A stretch of 51,640 nt of DNA. Origin: JAGLOK01 sp023139005 (GTDB lineage Bacteria > Bacillota > Clostridia > Christensenellales > UMGS416). The notes beneath the pieces are model-generated. The model was not told the origin of the DNA. It worked only from the letters and a program-made list of their open reading frames with translations, and did not search any database. The stretch covers positions 1 through 51,640 of the forward strand of contig DAOWFX010000042.1 in NCBI GenBank assembly GCA_030637745.1. Reading direction: 5' to 3'. The translations under genes were made by a program, and so were the position numbers. Of this stretch, positions 41,275 through 51,084 are shown one piece after another. The stretch's first letter is position 1; each line of letters opens with the position of its first letter.

Positions 41275-41776
41275 GTAACAGTATCCCTGTTGAGAAGCAC
41301 CAAAAAGTTTAGCAAGAAAAACTTACAATAGTTTTAGTAGTACAAGAATTAAGAGGGTATACAGGATGTGGCAAATGTTTTCGCTAAACATTGAGAACTT
41401 CCTGTGCCATAGAAACAAAAAGCGAAATTTTCAAAAAACCACAAAACCTCACTGTTCCGCAGGACACAATGATTAAAATGCAAAGCTATATAACTTTCGC
41501 CGACATGAGCGGGGAAAGTATCTGAATAGTTTAGGTAAACGCACAACAAAAGCGCCCGTCACTAGAAAGCACGAACGCAGTGAGTTTCTTGTGACGGGTA
41601 AGACATCGATTCGAATAAAAGTGTTGCGAAACAACACTTAATGCAGCTTGAATATTGCTGACGTTTAAGGTCGTTCAATGAGAAATAATTTTGAATTTAA
41701 ATTATTGACCATTGTGACTTACAATGACGATAAGACAATTGCAACATTTGAATCGAAAGCGACTTTAGGAGCTTCT
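41275..41776. other. Non-coding region with two strong hairpins
   Basis: There is no supported gene here. ACTTTC-g-CCG ... CGG-g-GAAAGT (41493-41519) and CCCGTCAC-t-AGAAA ... TTTCT-t-GTGACGGG (41555-41598) are both stable stems. The second encloses a 16-nt inner part with CAC/GTG. Neither is followed by a clear T-run. The short in-frame extension upstream of the gene at 41777 lacks a ribosome binding site. This could be a structured leader or small RNA. Confidence 0.45.
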
Positions 41777-42109
41777 ATGAACATTCAAATCTTCGGCAAA
41801 ACAAAATGCTTTGACACAAAAAAAGCAGAACGCTTCTTTAAAGAACGCAAAATCAATTTCCAGTTTGTTGATATCTTGGACAAAGGATTGTCAAAAGGTG
41901 AGTATCGCAGTGTGTCCCAAGCAGTGGGTGGATTTGACAACTTAGTGGACAAGAATTCCAAGGATTATTATCAGATACAACACTATGGCAAAGAGCAACA
42001 AGAAGACAAATTAGTGGACCTTCCAAAGCTCTACAAAACACCCATTGTCAGAAATGGAAAGCAAGCAACTGTGGGCTATAAACCCGATGTGTGGAAGACT
42101 TGGGAGTAG
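41777..42109 (+). CDS. ArsC/Spx-like thioredoxin-fold protein
   Basis: I start this 110-residue protein at ATG 41777 after TTAGGAG. It has the ArsC/Spx/YffB family opening MNIQIFGKTKCFDTKKAERF, with a single Cys where redox-active relatives have a CxxC or C-x2-S motif. The C-terminus (LYKTPIVRNGKQATVGYKPD) carries the family's cis-Pro region. It is an oxidoreductase-like protein of unknown partner, not the main arsenate reductase of this window. An HD hydrolase follows after 29 bases. Confidence 0.7.
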   Translation: MNIQIFGKTKCFDTKKAERFFKERKINFQFVDILDKGLSKGEYRSVSQAVGGFDNLVDKNSKDYYQIQHYGKEQQEDKLVDLPKLYKTPIVRNGKQATVGYKPDVWKTWE

Positions 42110-42138
42110 ATACAAGTAAAGATTTTAAGGAGTTCCAT

Positions 42139-42702
42139 ATGACTAGAGAAGAAGGACTAGCATTACTAAAAGAGCATGTCAAATCAGAACGCCTCTTGCG
42201 TCATTGTTTTGCAGTGGAGGCATCCATGATTGCCTATGCTAAGAAATATAGCGAAGATGAAGCACGATGGGGATTGCTTGGATTATTACATGATATTGAT
42301 TTTGAAAAATACCCCGATGAGCATCCAAACCATGCACCGGAGCTTTTAGGTGATGCAGGATTTTCTCAAGACTTTATTGATAGTGTATTGTCCCACGGAA
42401 CAGATTCAAAAGTTCCCACGGACACAAAGGAGCGCATCTGCTTGCATGCAGTGGATGAGATGGCAAGCTTCATTGTAGCGATTGCGCTAGTGCGACCTAC
42501 AAAGCTTGAAGGGCTGAAAGCAAAATCTGTGAAGAAGAAGATGAAGAATAAGGCTTTTGCAAAGGCAGTAGATCGCGAGGAGCTAACAAATTCCATTGAA
42601 CCACTGGAAATTGAGTTTTCAGAGCATGTGGATATCATCGTCAACGGACTCATTGCACATGAGGAAATACTGCAAAAAGATGGATATAGTTTGCTTAGTT
42701 AA
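42139..42702 (+). CDS. HD-domain hydrolase
   Basis: Starting at ATG 42139 after AAGGAG, this 187-residue protein contains the HD metal-dependent phosphohydrolase motif: His in LRHCFAVEASM, HD in LLHDIDFEKYP, His in SHGTD, and Asp in HAVDEMA. It is a small stand-alone HD protein of the YqeK/predicted-nucleotidase kind, cytosolic, with no other domain. Its substrate is unknown. Confidence 0.75.
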   Translation: MTREEGLALLKEHVKSERLLRHCFAVEASMIAYAKKYSEDEARWGLLGLLHDIDFEKYPDEHPNHAPELLGDAGFSQDFIDSVLSHGTDSKVPTDTKERICLHAVDEMASFIVAIALVRPTKLEGLKAKSVKKKMKNKAFAKAVDREELTNSIEPLEIEFSEHVDIIVNGLIAHEEILQKDGYSLLS

Positions 42703-42815
42703 ATTAAGAGCATATTATGTATCAATTTAAACATATTGAGACGAATTATGAATATCACTAATATTGAGATTTGTTCTGTTATTTAAAATTAGAAGATGTG
42801 AAAGAGGAGAATATA

Positions 42816-43949
42816 ATGAAAATATATGCATTAAATGAATTGCAAAGTCATTCTGATAATGTAAGAGTGAACGTTAAATTACATGGAAATATTGTTTTAA
42901 GAGGATTCCTTATAAACAATGAAATTCAATTGCTTGAAGGCTCGCATCGTATGGCTTTTGCAGTGGAACTAGGAGTGCCAATTACTATAATACTTTTTGG
43001 AGAAGACGAGATAGTTCCTCATGACTGTGACGATATTATCAGTTGCGTAACAGGACTTCGTGATAGGGCTACAGTTTATGAACTGTCAAAGGCTTTGCTT
43101 AAAGAACGAGGGTTGTACAATCAAGCAGTCTATGAAAAAGATGATCATAAAAATATTAGCATTATTGATGCTAGTGATGGCACTGGCAAAATGGCTCACT
43201 TCAGAGCAACTCATAAAAGAATCAATGATAATGAAACTAGTAAGTTTTCAGAACTTTATGATGTAGTAAATAGTCCAAGTAATGCTTTTCCAGAAAAGGT
43301 ATGGGAATTGATGTTTGGAGAAAAAAATGCATATGATAAGAATATTTTAGTAGTAGGGAATAATGAGAGTAGACCTGCAATAGCTTTTAGTTGCCTTGGT
43401 GCTAATGTCACATATTTAGAAATGTCAGAATACAGAAAAGAACAAACATTAGAATTCTTGAAAAAGAATGACTTGGATATGATGATAAAGGATTTTCAGC
43501 TAGAAATATTAGATAAAGACAAGTATGACATTGTTTATACTACATCAGGAGTATGTGAAAACATTGATGATCTCTACAATATGTTTATTTGCCTTAAAAG
43601 AGCCTTAAAACATAAAGGATTATTAGTAATGTTAGAAAAACATCCTTTTATGAATATGTTTGAAAAAGGGGTTCAAAAAATTGGTTTGCTTAGAGCCTAT
43701 GATGATGTAAAGCCACGAGCACAAGATAAAAAGAGATTCTGGAGAATCAGCGATATATCAACATGGCTGCTAACATCTGGTCTAAAGTTATATGCTATTG
43801 TTGAATTACAAGCGAATTATGATTTATATACCAGTGCTTGGTATTCATCTATGAAAGAGAGAATCGATGATAATGACAGACTGAGTGAATTAGCAAATAA
43901 TCCAATCTCAGCTATTCCAGAATGGCTAGTAGTTTTAGCTTACAATTAG
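42816..43949 (+). CDS. ParB/Srx-like domain fused to a SAM-dependent methyltransferase
   Basis: From ATG 42816 (after AGAGGAGA) the product has 377 residues. The first 75 residues carry a ParB/sulfiredoxin-like fold signature, LLEGSHRMAFAVELGVP, with the G-S-H-R nucleotide-binding motif. Residues from about 165 onward resemble a class I methyltransferase: ILVVGNNESRPAIAFSCLG for SAM binding, VTYLEMSEYR, YDIVYTTSGVCENIDDLY. The gene is clearly more AT-rich than its neighbours, consistent with transfer. Methylated target unknown. The link between the two domains may be a defence or surface-glycan enzyme, which is inference. Confidence 0.6.
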   Translation: MKIYALNELQSHSDNVRVNVKLHGNIVLRGFLINNEIQLLEGSHRMAFAVELGVPITIILFGEDEIVPHDCDDIISCVTGLRDRATVYELSKALLKERGLYNQAVYEKDDHKNISIIDASDGTGKMAHFRATHKRINDNETSKFSELYDVVNSPSNAFPEKVWELMFGEKNAYDKNILVVGNNESRPAIAFSCLGANVTYLEMSEYRKEQTLEFLKKNDLDMMIKDFQLEILDKDKYDIVYTTSGVCENIDDLYNMFICLKRALKHKGLLVMLEKHPFMNMFEKGVQKIGLLRAYDDVKPRAQDKKRFWRISDISTWLLTSGLKLYAIVELQANYDLYTSAWYSSMKERIDDNDRLSELANNPISAIPEWLVVLAYN

Positions 43950-44020
43950 ATAACTTATATATACATTAATAATGATAATATGCTGAACAAAACGTAAATG
44001 CGGGTTACTAGGAGCACAAC

Positions 44021-44581
44021 ATGTATCAAGAAAAGATATTTCCATCAAAAGAAGCGTTTCACAAGTGGTTAAAGGAGAACCATGATACCTGTGATGGTTT
44101 GTGGTTGATTTTCAGCAAAACAGATAAGCTTTTCACCATCACATACGATCAGGCACTCGAAGAAGCTTTGTGCTTTGGGTGGATTGATGGGCAGATTTAT
44201 AGGATTGATGATACTAAATATAAAAGAAAATTCACACCAAGAAGGAAAAGAAGCATATGGTCTGAAAGAAATATGAAGATCGTTGCACAACTCATTAAGC
44301 AAGACAGGATGACAGCATCTGGGTATGCGGCCATTGAACGTGCTAAAAAAGAGGGCATGTGGGATGCACCCACTGCAAAACCCATATCCGATGAACAGGT
44401 GGAAGTACTTATCCATGCACTTGGTGGTACTCAGCCTGCATTGGATAATTTCATGAAGATGTCACCGTCGGTGAAGAGAACCTATACAGGATTCTACTTG
44501 GATGCAAAGAAGGAAGAAACCAAGACGAGAAGACTCAAGAGAATCATCGAGCGATTGAATGAGAACCTAAAACCTATGTAG
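44021..44581 (+). CDS. YdeI/OmdA-like protein
   Basis: This 186-residue protein of the YdeI (OmpD-associated, bacteriocin-protection) family has the family motifs WLIFSKTDK, EALCFGWIDGQIYRID, FTPRRKRSIWSERN and a Lys-rich C-terminus. In other bacteria the family is linked with peptide resistance, but the mechanism is not established. It starts after GGAGCAC and ends in front of a terminator-like stem. Confidence 0.75.
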   Translation: MYQEKIFPSKEAFHKWLKENHDTCDGLWLIFSKTDKLFTITYDQALEEALCFGWIDGQIYRIDDTKYKRKFTPRRKRSIWSERNMKIVAQLIKQDRMTASGYAAIERAKKEGMWDAPTAKPISDEQVEVLIHALGGTQPALDNFMKMSPSVKRTYTGFYLDAKKEETKTRRLKRIIERLNENLKPM

Positions 44582-44636
44582 TGTCATTGCAATATCTCCA
44601 AATACAGTTAAAACAGCAGGAAAACTAAGATAACAT

Positions 44637-44670
44637 AATACACCTTCTATTTGATAGAGTCGGTGTATTG
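44637..44670 (+). terminator. Probable terminator after the YdeI-like gene
   Basis: AATACACC (44637-44644) and GGTGTATT (44662-44669) pair exactly, with a 17-nt loop and a T-rich tail (GTTTATTT). The long loop makes it moderate. Confidence 0.5.
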
Positions 44671-44765
44671 TTTATTTAAAGCAATATATTGACAACTAGC
44701 TGATAGAGGAGGATAATAAAATTGACTATATTAGTAGGAGATGAATACAACAGGAGGACAGTTTT

Positions 44766-45101
44766 ATGAAGAAGTTTTTAATATTATCCTATGCAACATC
44801 CGACGCGAAGGATAAGATGTCTAGCAAAACACCGGATGATATGATAGAAGGAATGAAGCAATGGTTTGCATGGAAGGATAAATACGACATGCAAGTAGTC
44901 GATATTGGTACACCATTAGTTGATGGTGTTCAGGTGAAAATTGATGGAAATACAGTAGGTAGCACCAAAGAAATCATTGGTTACATGATGATACAAGCAG
45001 AAAGCAGAGAGGATGCACTAACTCTACTCAAGGAAAGCCCGCTTTTCCCATACGATGAAGGATGCAGTATCGAGATGCATGAATGCATGGCAATGCAATA
45101 A
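44766..45101 (+). CDS. YCII-related/DGPF-type small protein
   Basis: This 111-residue protein resembles the YCII ferredoxin-like family: MKKFLILSYATSD, a long helix with WFAWKDKY, DGVQVKIDG, YMMIQAESREDALTLLKESP, ending in EMHECMAM. YCII proteins are small dimeric putative enzymes of unknown function. A perfect AGGAGG lies upstream. No operon partner is obvious. Confidence 0.6.
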   Translation: MKKFLILSYATSDAKDKMSSKTPDDMIEGMKQWFAWKDKYDMQVVDIGTPLVDGVQVKIDGNTVGSTKEIIGYMMIQAESREDALTLLKESPLFPYDEGCSIEMHECMAMQ

Positions 45102-45171
45102 TCATATGATATCCATCAACTAATATATGATGATAAAATATCCTTATTAAATAATCAGTTAGAGAGAGCCT

Positions 45172-47199
45172 ATGCCAAAGAATAACCATACGAGCCACCT
45201 TGAAAATCAAACAAGTCCCTATTTGCAGCAGCATGTATATAATCCAGTGGACTGGTATCCATGGGGAGATGAAGCCTTCAAAAAAGCACAAGATGAAGAT
45301 AAGATGATTTTCTTGTCCATCGGCTACTCTACCTGCCACTGGTGTCATGTTATGGCGCACGAAAGCTTTGAAAGTGATGAAGTGGCTAATATATTGAAAG
45401 ACAACTACATTGCAATCAAGGTAGACAGGGAAGAACGTCCAGACATCGACAATGTGTATATGAATGTATGTCAAGCACTCACTGGTGGCGGTGGTTGGCC
45501 ACTGACTGTCATTATGACAGCCGAGAAGAAGCCTTTTTTCGCAGGAACCTATTTCCCAAAGCATACAATTCAAAATCGCATCGGGATCATTGAAGTATTG
45601 ATGCAGATTGCAACGCTATGGAACATAGAAAGAAAAGCATTGCTCGAGCAGAGCGCAGTGCTTATGAATCATTTCAATAAAATGACGACATCCAAAGCTC
45701 AAACACAATCCAACGAATTTATCTTTGATACAGCATATGAAGCACTAAAAACAAACTTTGATAAGACCTATGGGGGTTTTAGTGTACAGCCAAAGTTCCC
45801 AACACCACACAATTTGCTTTTCCTCATGAGATATAGTGTATCTACAGGTAATAAAAATGCACTCGCTATGACAGAAACTACACTATCATCTATGTATGAA
45901 GGGGGCATATTCGATCATGTGGGATATGGTTTTTCGCGATACGCTACCGACAGTAGATGGCTGATTCCACATTTTGAAAAAATGCTCTATGACAATGCAC
46001 TCCTTACTATCGCATACAGCGAAGCATATACATTGACAGGGAAAGTTCGCTACCGTGATATTGCACAGAAAACACTAGACTATCTTTTGCACGATATGAA
46101 GTCACCTGATGGTGCATTCTATGCAGCGCAGGATGCAGACTCTGAAGGGGTTGAGGGCAAGTATTATGTATTTTCGTATACAGAGCTTGCAGAACTCCTC
46201 GATGCAGTTGAGCTCAAGCTATTAAAAGACACCTATAATGTCACAGAGCACGGTAACTTTGAAGGCAATAACATCCTTAATAAAATCGGCACATCAGATA
46301 AAGAATCTACCATTGAAAAACAGGTAATAAAAAAGCTATATGACTACCGGCAAAAGAGAGTACCACCCTTTTTGGATGATAAAATTTTGGCTTCTTGGAA
46401 TGGCTTAATGATTGCAGCACTATCTACAGCAGGGCAAACAATAGACAAAAAGTATCTTACATACGCAGAAGAAACTACAGATTTCATATTCACCCATATG
46501 GTGGATGATGATTACAAGCTTTATACATCCTACAAGGATGGGAAACGTTCAGATAGTGGATTCCTGCAGGATTATGCAAACATGATTTGGGGACTTGTAG
46601 CGCTCTATAAGGCAACGCGCAACATCACACATCTAGAGTGTGCAGTGATGCTATGCTATAAGATGATACTTTTGTTTTTGGATACGAAAACCATGCGGTT
46701 TTTCATGAATGAGAAGGATTCAGAAGAGCTTCCCATGCGTCCCAAGGATGATTATGATGGTGCGATGCCTTCTGGCAACTCTGTAGCTGTAATGAGCATG
46801 ATAACACTCTACAACCTCACACACGATATGAAGCTTAAAGGTATTATTGATGAAGCCATTAAAGCGTTTTCTCACAATGTAGAAAAAACACCTACAGCCT
46901 ATATGCATTATGTATCAGCGTTACTTTTGTACAACACTCCTCATCGACAAGTGGTCATCACAGGGGAGAACCAGAGCGCACTATACGAGAAAATTATCAA
47001 AGTATTCCTGCCACATACAACAGTAATCTATGTAGATGGCAGTGACAGACAGCAGTTGCTTATACCTGATGTGAAAAACTATCCCGAAAGTGATTATTTG
47101 AAAGCCTATGTCTGTGAGGACTATGTGTGCAAGTATCCAATAACAGATGAAAAAGTGCTGATGAAGTTGCTAATAAAAGACGACACAATAATGCATTGA
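45172..47199 (+). CDS. YyaL-like thioredoxin-domain/(alpha/alpha)6-barrel protein
   Basis: This 675-residue member of the YyaL/SPATA20 family has an N-terminal thioredoxin-like domain (DUF255) with LENQTSPYLQQHVYNPVDWY and the redox motif YSTCHWCHVMAHESF. A long (alpha/alpha)6 barrel related to N-acylglucosamine 2-epimerases follows (WLIPHFEKMLYDNAL, AQDADSEGVEGKYY, GLMIAALSTAG). It is very widely conserved and its function is unproven; a redox-linked carbohydrate role is often proposed. It starts after a good GAGAG site and is full length. Confidence 0.88.
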   Translation: MPKNNHTSHLENQTSPYLQQHVYNPVDWYPWGDEAFKKAQDEDKMIFLSIGYSTCHWCHVMAHESFESDEVANILKDNYIAIKVDREERPDIDNVYMNVCQALTGGGGWPLTVIMTAEKKPFFAGTYFPKHTIQNRIGIIEVLMQIATLWNIERKALLEQSAVLMNHFNKMTTSKAQTQSNEFIFDTAYEALKTNFDKTYGGFSVQPKFPTPHNLLFLMRYSVSTGNKNALAMTETTLSSMYEGGIFDHVGYGFSRYATDSRWLIPHFEKMLYDNALLTIAYSEAYTLTGKVRYRDIAQKTLDYLLHDMKSPDGAFYAAQDADSEGVEGKYYVFSYTELAELLDAVELKLLKDTYNVTEHGNFEGNNILNKIGTSDKESTIEKQVIKKLYDYRQKRVPPFLDDKILASWNGLMIAALSTAGQTIDKKYLTYAEETTDFIFTHMVDDDYKLYTSYKDGKRSDSGFLQDYANMIWGLVALYKATRNITHLECAVMLCYKMILLFLDTKTMRFFMNEKDSEELPMRPKDDYDGAMPSGNSVAVMSMITLYNLTHDMKLKGIIDEAIKAFSHNVEKTPTAYMHYVSALLLYNTPHRQVVITGENQSALYEKIIKVFLPHTTVIYVDGSDRQQLLIPDVKNYPESDYLKAYVCEDYVCKYPITDEKVLMKLLIKDDTIMH

Positions 47200-47250
47200 T
47201 GCAGACTTTCGGGAGCGTATAAGTATAAATTGCAAAAGTCTATATACGGT

Positions 47251-48324
47251 TTATTCCTGCAAGCAAAGGGGTAGTACCTTTTCAATCAGCATTGCATCAA
47301 ATTCTTTAGGTTCTTCATACATAGGGTGATGTCCTGATTCTTTAAACCATACAAGTTCTTTATAAGGTGCATCAAGTGTATCATAGTACGATTTCACTAG
47401 ACTTGCAGGAGTATTGTAATCATGTTTACCCTGGAAAAAGAACATAGGGATGTCAACAGAAGGCACTTGATTCAATAAATCCAGTTGCATAATTTCTGGC
47501 CACATCGCTTTCAATGAAAATCCACTGCCAATTCCAAATTTGGCGAAGTCAATCAGTGTATATTCTGGAGAAAAAATTGTTTTAAAATTAAACAGTAGGG
47601 AATGGTTGGTTTGCTGATAGATTTCGCCTCCCAAAGAAACAAGCCACTTACGTTGCGCTATGATTGTTTTATACCATTTTTCCTCATCATCAATTGTAAG
47701 ATATGCAGCTGGGGTGTTAAGGTCTGCAATTTCTTTGCGTGCTTTTTCGTCTTCTGGTGCATGACGCACAATATATTCATAACCGATTTTCTCTCCCATA
47801 CTCGGGTTGATTTCTTGTCCGGACCCAACATAAGCATAAAATGATTCAGGGTATTTTTGCACTAGCAGTAGTCCGAGTGCGGTTCCCCAAGAATGACCTA
47901 CTAGCAGGACTTTTTCTTTCCCAAATTCCTTTTTCAAGTATTCGGTTACTTCATATGCATCCGATAACAGCTGGCTAATCGTCATTGTGCTTTGATCGAT
48001 AGCACTAGAATAAGATTTGCCAGTTCCGCGTTGTTCCCATTGCACAACGGTAAAGTGGGACTCTAGTGTCTGATGCGCCTTGCGAAATGGGATAAGCTCC
48101 GTAGTACCCGGGCCACTGTGAAGATAGAGTAGGATCGGGTTATTGATATCCTCACCTCGGAGGAGTATTGTCTGGCGAACTCCGCCGATTTCAATGCTTC
48201 GCATTTCGGAAATTCCGCCATCGATTTTTGGGGTGAAACTAAACATTTTAAATATCAATGGGGATAAAATAATTATCAGTAATATGATTTTGAATACTCT
48301 TTTTTTTGACATCTTTTTACCCAT
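47251..48324 (-). CDS. Membrane-anchored alpha/beta hydrolase (prolyl-aminopeptidase-like)
   Basis: This 357-residue protein has an N-terminal hydrophobic anchor (VFKIILLIIILSPLIFKMF) with basic residues before it, so it is probably tethered with the enzyme outside. The hydrolase has HSGPGTTELIP (oxyanion), the nucleophile GHSWGTALG, and the catalytic His in ESGHHPMYEEP. The GPG pattern is shared with proline iminopeptidases. A leftward promoter lies in the upstream region. The neighbour at 48658 is divergent. Confidence 0.78.
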   Translation of the reverse strand: MGKKMSKKRVFKIILLIIILSPLIFKMFSFTPKIDGGISEMRSIEIGGVRQTILLRGEDINNPILLYLHSGPGTTELIPFRKAHQTLESHFTVVQWEQRGTGKSYSSAIDQSTMTISQLLSDAYEVTEYLKKEFGKEKVLLVGHSWGTALGLLLVQKYPESFYAYVGSGQEINPSMGEKIGYEYIVRHAPEDEKARKEIADLNTPAAYLTIDDEEKWYKTIIAQRKWLVSLGGEIYQQTNHSLLFNFKTIFSPEYTLIDFAKFGIGSGFSLKAMWPEIMQLDLLNQVPSVDIPMFFFQGKHDYNTPASLVKSYYDTLDAPYKELVWFKESGHHPMYEEPKEFDAMLIEKVLPLCLQE

Positions 48325-48657
48325 TGTTCTCCTTAATTATAGTATATTTTCTTGTTGCTTTTATTATACAAATTCGTATAAAATAAGCTACATTTTCTTG
48401 ATGCAAACTCAGTATATCGTAACATTTTGAAGGTTACTTGTCTATGAACAAGGATAATTAACAACAGCTAATTTTTTAGCATATAAAACAGAAAAAACTC
48501 CATATTAAGCACACAAAGAATTTTGCATGTGATGCAGGTAGTTTCACTACAATATAACTTCAGATAATGATGAAATTGATACAGTATATTATTAATGATA
48601 TAATAGGTTTATTAAAAGAAAATGGAAAATGTAAATGCATATCACAAGGAGCATCAT
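48325..48657. promoter_or_regulatory. Divergent promoter region
   Basis: The region between the divergent hydrolase and clostripain-like genes contains no gene. The rightward promoter is TTGATA (48576-48581), 17 bases, TATAAT (48599-48604). The short sequence TTGATGCAAACTCA and TATAT near 48399 recurs near 38076 before the ABC-F gene, perhaps by chance. A short ATG-AACAAGG frame near 48444 has no support. Confidence 0.55.
48576..48604 (+). promoter_or_regulatory. Promoter of the clostripain-like gene
   Basis: TTGATA and TATAAT at an ideal 17-base spacing, about 50 bases upstream of the ATG at 48658. Confidence 0.65.
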
Positions 48658-51063
48658 ATGAAGAAAAAATCGAATACCGGTAGAAAAAAGAGAGTTACCC
48701 CTGCATCAGGGAGTGTATATAAGCGCGGAAGCGGTATAAATTCAAGCGGTCCGGTCGGACAAAAGGACGGCTACACCAAGAGAAAGAAACAGCGCACGCA
48801 AAGTAGCAATCAAGGAATGCAGATGGATACACAGCAATCCAATCAAGGAACGCCAAGCATCTTTAACTCTGCATCATCTACTGGCAACAGAGAGTCAGGT
48901 AGTAAATGGAGTCTTAAGAAGATACTAATCATCGCAGCAGTACTGATTGTTGGATACTTTTTATTGAGGAACTTCTTAGGAAGTGGGAGCAACGTAAATC
49001 TAGCTCCGAATACAAATAATAACAACAGTAACCAAATCGTCAATAATGACACCAACGCACTTCAGCTAAACACGACAGTCTCAGACGATGCCCGCGATAA
49101 GCGCACAGTGATACAAGGCAACGGAAAAGACGTTTATACCATCATGATATACATGTGTGCATCGGACTTAGAGTCCAAAAGTGGTATGGCAACAGCCGAC
49201 CTGCAGGAGATACTCAATGCAGATATCAGCGATAAGGTGAACATCATCGTCGAAACAGGGGGCGCAAAGACGTGGAAGAATAACATCGTCAGCAATAAAA
49301 CTAATGAGCGATATCAACTGACCGAAGAAGGCATGATACGCCTGGAGGATAATCTTGGTAGGAAAATCATGACCGATCCAGATACGCTATCAGACTTTAT
49401 AAAATACACTAAGAAAAACTATCCTGCAGATCGTTATGCATTGATTATGTGGGATCATGGCGTTGGTTCTGTCAAGGGCTTTGGTTATGATGAATTTGCA
49501 CTGAATCAGACCATGACACTTGATGAGATCAACACAGCACTCGATGATGCCAATTGTATATTTGATTTTATAGGATTTGATGCATGTTTGATGGCAACAT
49601 ATGAAACTGCATTGATGCTAGACCAGTATGCAGACTACCTCATTGCATCCGAGGAAACAGAGCCAGGTATCGGTTGGTACTATACAGACTGGATTTCTGA
49701 GCTTTCAAAGAATACTTCCATGAGCACACTGGAGATTGGCAAAAATATCATCGATGACTTTATCGCAGCATGCTATCAAAATTCACTGCGCGATAAGACG
49801 ACGCTGTCCATTGTTGATCTAGCAGAGCTTAGCTCAATCACACCAGAACCGTTTAAGGCGTTTGCAATGTCTACAGGAGCGCTCATTGAAAGTGAAGAGT
49901 ATAAGATGGTGTCTGATGCACGTAGTGGAACACGTGAGTTTGGTCAGACTAATCGCTTAGACCAGATTGATTTGATTCATCTAGCGCAAAACATCGGAAC
50001 GGACGAGGCCGATGATCTGATTGATGATCTACAGCAGTGCATCAAATACAATAGAACATCCAATACCATATCCAATGCAAATGGTCTCTCGATTTATTTC
50101 CCATATGGGAAGCTATCAGCAGTAGGTTCTATGCTCAATACCTATGAAGAAATCGGTATGGACGAGGAATATAGCGACTGCATCAAAAGCTTTGCAAACC
50201 TCGAAGTGGGTGGACAAGCAGTATCTAGTGGTAGTGGCAATCCATTAGGATCGTTGTTGGGCTCACTAACAGGATCATCCGGTGGGACAAACCTCATCGG
50301 AGGACTCTTAAGCTCCTTTCTACAAGGTGGAAACTTCGGAGACATCCTCGGAGGAGCACCAGAAGACAGTAACACCGACTGGGTAGACCCCAATCAGATT
50401 GCAGCATCTCAAGACTATTATGAAAACAACTACTTTGACAATGCAGACCTTGCACTCACCGAAAAAGATGGTGGATACGTCCTGTCTATGACAGATAAGC
50501 AATGGGACATGATACAGAATGTCAACCTCAATGTTTTCTTTGACGATGGGGAAGGGTACATTGACTTGGGACTGGACAATGTTTATGAGTTTGATGAAGA
50601 TGATGACTTGGTCATCGGATTTGACGGTACTTGGATTGCAATCAATGGACAAGTGGTCAGCTACTACTTCATATCAGAGGAAATTAGCGGTAATGACTAT
50701 ACCATCACCGGCAGAGTGCCTGCTATGCTCAATGACGAACTGGTAGACCTTATCTTAGTCTTTGACAACGATAATCCATATGGCAGTGTCATTGGCGCAC
50801 GTACTATATACCAAGAGGATCCATCCATTGTAGCCAAAGGTCTTATCAAAATACAAAACGGTGATGTCATTGACTTTGTCTGTGACTACTACACCTATGA
50901 TGAAGAATATGACGACAGCTATTTACTCGGGGACCAGTTGGTGGTTACCGGTAGCTTGAAGATCAGCAATGTTGAACTCGATGAGGCGGAGTGGATGGTA
51001 TGCTACAAGCTTATCGATATCTACAACAATAGCTATTGGACGCCGGCGGTTATGTATCAATAG
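48658..51063 (+). CDS. Membrane-anchored clostripain-family (C11) peptidase-like protein
   Basis: This 801-residue protein starts at ATG 48658 after AAGGAG. It has a lysine-rich, disordered N-terminus (about 1-85), a single membrane helix (ILIIAAVLIVGYFLLRNFL, about 87-106) and an Asn-rich linker. The C11 caspase-fold domain follows: YTIMIYMCASDLES, catalytic His in LIMWDHGVG, and catalytic Cys in GFDACLMATYE. A Gly/Ser-rich segment and a C-terminal acidic beta domain complete it. Members of this family are Ca-dependent Arg-specific proteases; the domain sits outside the membrane here. I see no inhibitor partner. Confidence 0.85.
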   Translation: MKKKSNTGRKKRVTPASGSVYKRGSGINSSGPVGQKDGYTKRKKQRTQSSNQGMQMDTQQSNQGTPSIFNSASSTGNRESGSKWSLKKILIIAAVLIVGYFLLRNFLGSGSNVNLAPNTNNNNSNQIVNNDTNALQLNTTVSDDARDKRTVIQGNGKDVYTIMIYMCASDLESKSGMATADLQEILNADISDKVNIIVETGGAKTWKNNIVSNKTNERYQLTEEGMIRLEDNLGRKIMTDPDTLSDFIKYTKKNYPADRYALIMWDHGVGSVKGFGYDEFALNQTMTLDEINTALDDANCIFDFIGFDACLMATYETALMLDQYADYLIASEETEPGIGWYYTDWISELSKNTSMSTLEIGKNIIDDFIAACYQNSLRDKTTLSIVDLAELSSITPEPFKAFAMSTGALIESEEYKMVSDARSGTREFGQTNRLDQIDLIHLAQNIGTDEADDLIDDLQQCIKYNRTSNTISNANGLSIYFPYGKLSAVGSMLNTYEEIGMDEEYSDCIKSFANLEVGGQAVSSGSGNPLGSLLGSLTGSSGGTNLIGGLLSSFLQGGNFGDILGGAPEDSNTDWVDPNQIAASQDYYENNYFDNADLALTEKDGGYVLSMTDKQWDMIQNVNLNVFFDDGEGYIDLGLDNVYEFDEDDDLVIGFDGTWIAINGQVVSYYFISEEISGNDYTITGRVPAMLNDELVDLILVFDNDNPYGSVIGARTIYQEDPSIVAKGLIKIQNGDVIDFVCDYYTYDEEYDDSYLLGDQLVVTGSLKISNVELDEAEWMVCYKLIDIYNNSYWTPAVMYQ

Positions 51064-51084
51064 GTTGTTTCAAAAGGGGATTTG

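Noticed and set aside
41678..41776. Upstream extension of the ArsC/Spx-like gene to 41678
   Set aside because: The extra 33 residues match no family and the ATG at 41777 has a clear TTAGGAG site.
38076..48420. Shared TTGATGCAAACTCA motif near 38076 and 48399 as a regulon site
   Set aside because: Only two copies, at differing distances from genes, and too short to exclude chance.
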